Source of the DNA: Spirogloea muscicola
Taxonomy: Eukaryota > Streptophyta > Zygnematophyceae > Spirogloeales > Spirogloeaceae
Direction of reading: 5' to 3'
Length of the DNA stretch: 21,387 nucleotides
Assembly (NCBI GenBank): GCA_009602725.1
Contig: WELB01000120.1
Location: 297,747 to 319,133, forward strand
How positions within the stretch are numbered: the stretch's first letter is position 1; the number at the start of each line of letters is the position of its first letter. The position numbers and the translations under genes are program-made. Below, piece after piece: positions 19,534 through 21,387 of the stretch. Under the pieces are notes generated by a model. The model worked only from the letters and a program-made list of their open reading frames with translations, did not search any database and had not been told where the DNA came from.

Positions 19534-19900
19534 GGCCGCCGCGTCGCGGCGTGCCGCGGCGGGCCTTGCGAGCCCGTGGTGTGTGCGCACGATCAGCCTC
19601 AGCTGCTCGAGCACGGAGGCGGCATGCGCCCGCCTCGAGAGCCTCTAGCCGTCGGGGCTTCTTCACGCCGCCATGAGTGACAGAGAGCCCGGCGGCGGCG
19701 GCGGGCGCGGCGGCGGCGACGGCGGCGGCGCCTGGCGGCGGAGCTCGAGCTCCGAAGCTCACGCGGGAACTCGTCAACGTCCGCCCTCCCCCTCCCTCCT
19801 CAGTCCGCCCTCCTCCCTCCCTCCCCTCTCCCCTCTCCCGGCGATTGTCGTCGTTTCTGCGGCGTCGTGTCAGCCTCTAAGGGCTTGTCCTGGCCGACCG
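19534..19900 (-). promoter_or_regulatory. GC-rich 5' flank / candidate promoter and leader of the GATase-SIS gene
   Basis: GC content rises sharply just upstream of the first confident exon. It includes a CGG/GGC-rich trinucleotide run at 19690-19731 and an almost pure pyrimidine run on the plus strand at 19782-19840. On the minus strand a separate frame starting at 19777 is open through about 19680-19620 (SSRVSFGARAPPPGAA, then Ala-rich) and could be an N-terminal leader, but it is in a different frame from exon 1. No TATA-like box stands out. Placement of the promoter here is inferred from position only. Confidence 0.4.
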
Positions 19901-20035
19901 GCATTCGGGCATTAATTACTCTTAATCAAATGGCGACCTCTACGGGCTGGCTCGTGCTTACTAAGCGGGTCAGCTTGGCTGCCGGTCATGTACATCTGTC
20001 AATGCCTCCGTCATCTGGCCCCTTCGAACCTTTGT

Positions 20036-20095
20036 CGATTCTTTTCGGGCTGGCTTTTCACAGCCCTTGCCCCCATTGGGCGTGCACTTCTTCAT
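20036..20095 (+). repeat. Hairpin tail module copy
   Basis: TTCTTTTCGGGCTGGC, a short loop, then CAGCCCTTGCC and ATTGGGCGTGCACTTCTTC: a diverged copy that marks the right boundary of the repeat-free gene region. Confidence 0.7.
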
Positions 20096-20125
20096 TAGGA
20101 GAAGAAGAGCTCGCCCATAGAGAGG

Positions 20126-20203
20126 AAGCGCGGCCAAATTAACTGGTGGCTGGGAAAGGCCAGCCCAAAAGAATGGACAAGGTCTGAAGGAGCCGGAGTG
20201 CGG
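20126..20203 (+). repeat. Second repeat module (copy 3, 3'-truncated)
   Basis: GAAGCGCGGCCAAATTAACT, GGCTGGGAAAGGCCAGCC and ATGGACAAGGTCTGAAGGAG are present. It stops at GGAGTGCGG, where another element begins. A reversed fragment of the hairpin module (CTCGCCCATAGAGAGG) precedes it at about 20110. Confidence 0.75.
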
Positions 20204-20206
20204 AGT

Positions 20207-20320
20207 TCTCTGTGTGCTTGTTTTTCTTAGCGCTTCCCCTGGCCCCTTCTCGTACTCTGTTCATTCGTTTTTGGGCTGGCTATTCCAGCCCCTATTCTCA
20301 ATGGTCGAGCACTTTCTTCT
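20207..20320 (+). mobile_element. Retroelement 3' end, 5'-truncated
   Basis: TGTGTGCTTGTTTTTCTTAG, GCTTCCCCTGGCCCC and GGGCTGGC...CCAGCCCC followed by GAGCACTTTCTTCTG match 1660-1770 and 45-143. Confidence 0.7.
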
Positions 20321-20324
20321 GAAG

Positions 20325-20460
20325 GACATCAGCCAGGGAACGCTCAGTAACCTCTAGTCATAGAGAAGAGGGGCTGGCAACCCAAAAGAGAAAGTGCTCT
20401 CCCATTGAGGAATTAAACCCAAAAAGTACTACTCAGACTTGCATCTCCTGACTAGAAGGT
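20325..20460. repeat. Nested fragments of both repeat modules
   Basis: A forward end of the second module (ACATCAGCCAGGGAACGCTC, AGTAACCTCTAGTCA) is joined to a reversed hairpin module (ATAGAGAAGAGGGGCTGGC) and a reversed RT-tail end (ACTCAGACTTGCATCTCCTG). Confidence 0.65.
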
Positions 20461-20475
20461 TACTGAGGGTTCTCT

Positions 20476-20557
20476 GGCCCCCTTCTCGTACTCTGTTCAT
20501 TCTTTTTCGGGCTGGTTGTTCCAGCCCCTATTCTCAATGGGCGAGCACTTTCTTCTC
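20476..20557 (+). repeat. Hairpin tail module copy
   Basis: TGGCCCCCTTCTCGTACTCT, then GGGCTGG-TTGTT-CCAGCCC and CAATGGGCGAGCACTTTCTT. It is almost identical to positions 70-150. Confidence 0.8.
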
Positions 20558-20582
20558 TGGCGTCCTAGTCTTTCGCATTCCG

Positions 20583-20642
20583 GCTCCTTCAGACCCATTC
20601 CTTTGGGCTTTTCCCAGCCACTAGTCAATCTGGCCGCGCTTC
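20583..20642 (-). repeat. Second repeat module, reverse copy
   Basis: The plus strand reads GACCCATTCCTTTGGGCTTT, then CCCAGCCACTAGTCAATCTG and GCCGCGCTTCC, the reverse of copies 1-3. Confidence 0.75.
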
Positions 20643-20689
20643 CTAGGACTACATTGGGAGAGCCACTTCTGCTTTGTCTTCGTACTTCT

Positions 20690-20920
20690 TCCCTTCTCTT
20701 TGCCCTTTCTTCCTGCTCCGAGTTACTCTGATCTGCTGTTGCTCACACGTGGATACTGAGCAGCCATCTGCATCTCCCTCTGCACCATCTTGCACTTTGT
20801 AGTGTAGTCCTTTTTCAGCACCTCTTTCTTTGGCTTTGAACATTTTCCATTCTTTTTGGGTTGGCTTTGCCAGCCCCTTTTCTCAATGGGCGAGCACCTT
20901 CTTTCTTCTGGGCGAGCTCA
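20690..20920 (+). mobile_element. Retroelement RT tail and 3' end
   Basis: A diverged Ser-Glu-Leu-Leu tail (TCCGAGTTACTCTGATC) leads into the same 3' UTR seen at 1000-1124 (GCACTTTGTAGTGTAGTCC), the hairpin GGGTTGGC-TTT-GCCAGCCC, and CAATGGGCGAGCACCTTCTT. It is the best-preserved 3' end in the window. Confidence 0.7.
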
Positions 20921-20983
20921 TCTTTCTTCTTGCGTACTTGGCCACTCCGGCCCTTCGAACCAAATACACAGGAGTTGAGAAAC

Positions 20984-21387
20984 GTTACCCTCACCGGCAA
21001 CAATGAGGCCCCCCGCAGGCGCCGCCGGCGCGGAGGGCGCATAGCGCCACGTGGTTTCATACCATGCGGCCCGGATGACACCCGCCCCGGTCGGCCCGGT
21101 TGACCGGCGCTGCCCAGCGCCGACCTGGCCGCCGCCAGTGGCCGCCACCGGCGGATTCCTTCGAATCGCGGATCATCCGCGGGAAGACGAGTTCTTCCCG
21201 TTGGCCATCGACACACATGGGGCGCTGGGCGCTCGGTGGCTCGAGCTGCTCACCCAGCTCGCCCGCCACACCCGGCGCTTCCATGGGGAGCCGGTTGACT
21301 TCCCTGCAGCCGGGTCGCTGGCGCAAGTGTATCGAATGCGCCTGGCCGTCTCGCTGCAGAGGTCCATGGCCCGGGCGCTGCACCTTC
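20984..21387 (+). mobile_element. Retroelement RT polyprotein C-terminal region, cut by window end
   Basis: From about 21135 one plus-strand frame stays open to the end of the window and reads GGFLRIADHPREDEFFPLAI, DTHGALGARWLELLTQLARH, then AAGSLAQVYRMRLAVSLQRS and MARALH. It is the cleanest copy of the family whose decayed forms lie at 462-740 and 3480-3800. The upstream part (20984-21130) is very GC-rich and its frame is not clear. The element continues beyond the window. Confidence 0.65.

Noticed and set aside
19389-19880. Plus-strand open frames rich in Arg, Gly, Ala and Pro
   Set aside because: These are typical spurious frames of GC-rich low-complexity DNA and are antisense to exon 1 and its leader.
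1-21387. tRNA or rRNA genes
   Set aside because: I found no cloverleaf with TTCRA and box A/B spacing and no rRNA-like sequence by eye. A tRNAscan-SE run would be needed to exclude them.

Overview
This window reads as nuclear DNA of an intron-rich eukaryote, most likely a green alga; a trebouxiophyte-like lineage is my guess, not a result. No bacterial-style gene arrangement is visible. The open frames inside positions 5900-19600 are short. They join only when canonical introns are removed: AG acceptors, and mostly GTAAGN, GTATGN or GTGNGN donors on the minus strand.

Layout. Positions 1-3955 and about 20030-21387 are two repeat fields. Both hold decayed pieces of the same family of non-LTR-like retroelements (C-terminal ends of reverse-transcriptase polyproteins) and many copies of short tail modules built around a GGGCTGGC-TTT-GCCAGCCC hairpin. 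Copies are nested in both orientations, and two insertions can be delimited exactly by target-site duplications (985-1124 and 3100-3396). Positions 3956-5900 hold no convincing intact gene: one decayed coding-like stretch, a 14-bp minisatellite and a 67-bp tandem duplication.

Positions 5912-19533 (minus strand) are filled by one split gene. I reconstructed 37 exons with consistent phase, giving about 1,930 residues. In order the protein has: a hydrophobic N-terminal region with an HECSH (HExxH) motif in a membrane-like helix; a class II glutamine amidotransferase (Ntn) domain with its expected Cys, Arg, Asn-Gly and Asp residues; a single SIS (sugar isomerase) domain containing SQSGQT; a membrane-associated C-terminal half with at least two predicted transmembrane segments; and a Ser/Pro-rich tail. 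The GATase-SIS order resembles glucosamine-fructose-6-phosphate aminotransferase, but the second SIS domain appears to be replaced by the membrane region, and the putative N-terminal-nucleophile Cys lies about 280 residues inside the chain. The true biochemical role is unknown.

Other points of interest are a 37-codon open frame (positions 16122-16235, plus strand) inside an intron of this gene, a cluster of three CACGTG boxes at 2313-2387, and a GC-rich 5' flank at 19534-19900 in which the true N-terminus could not be settled.
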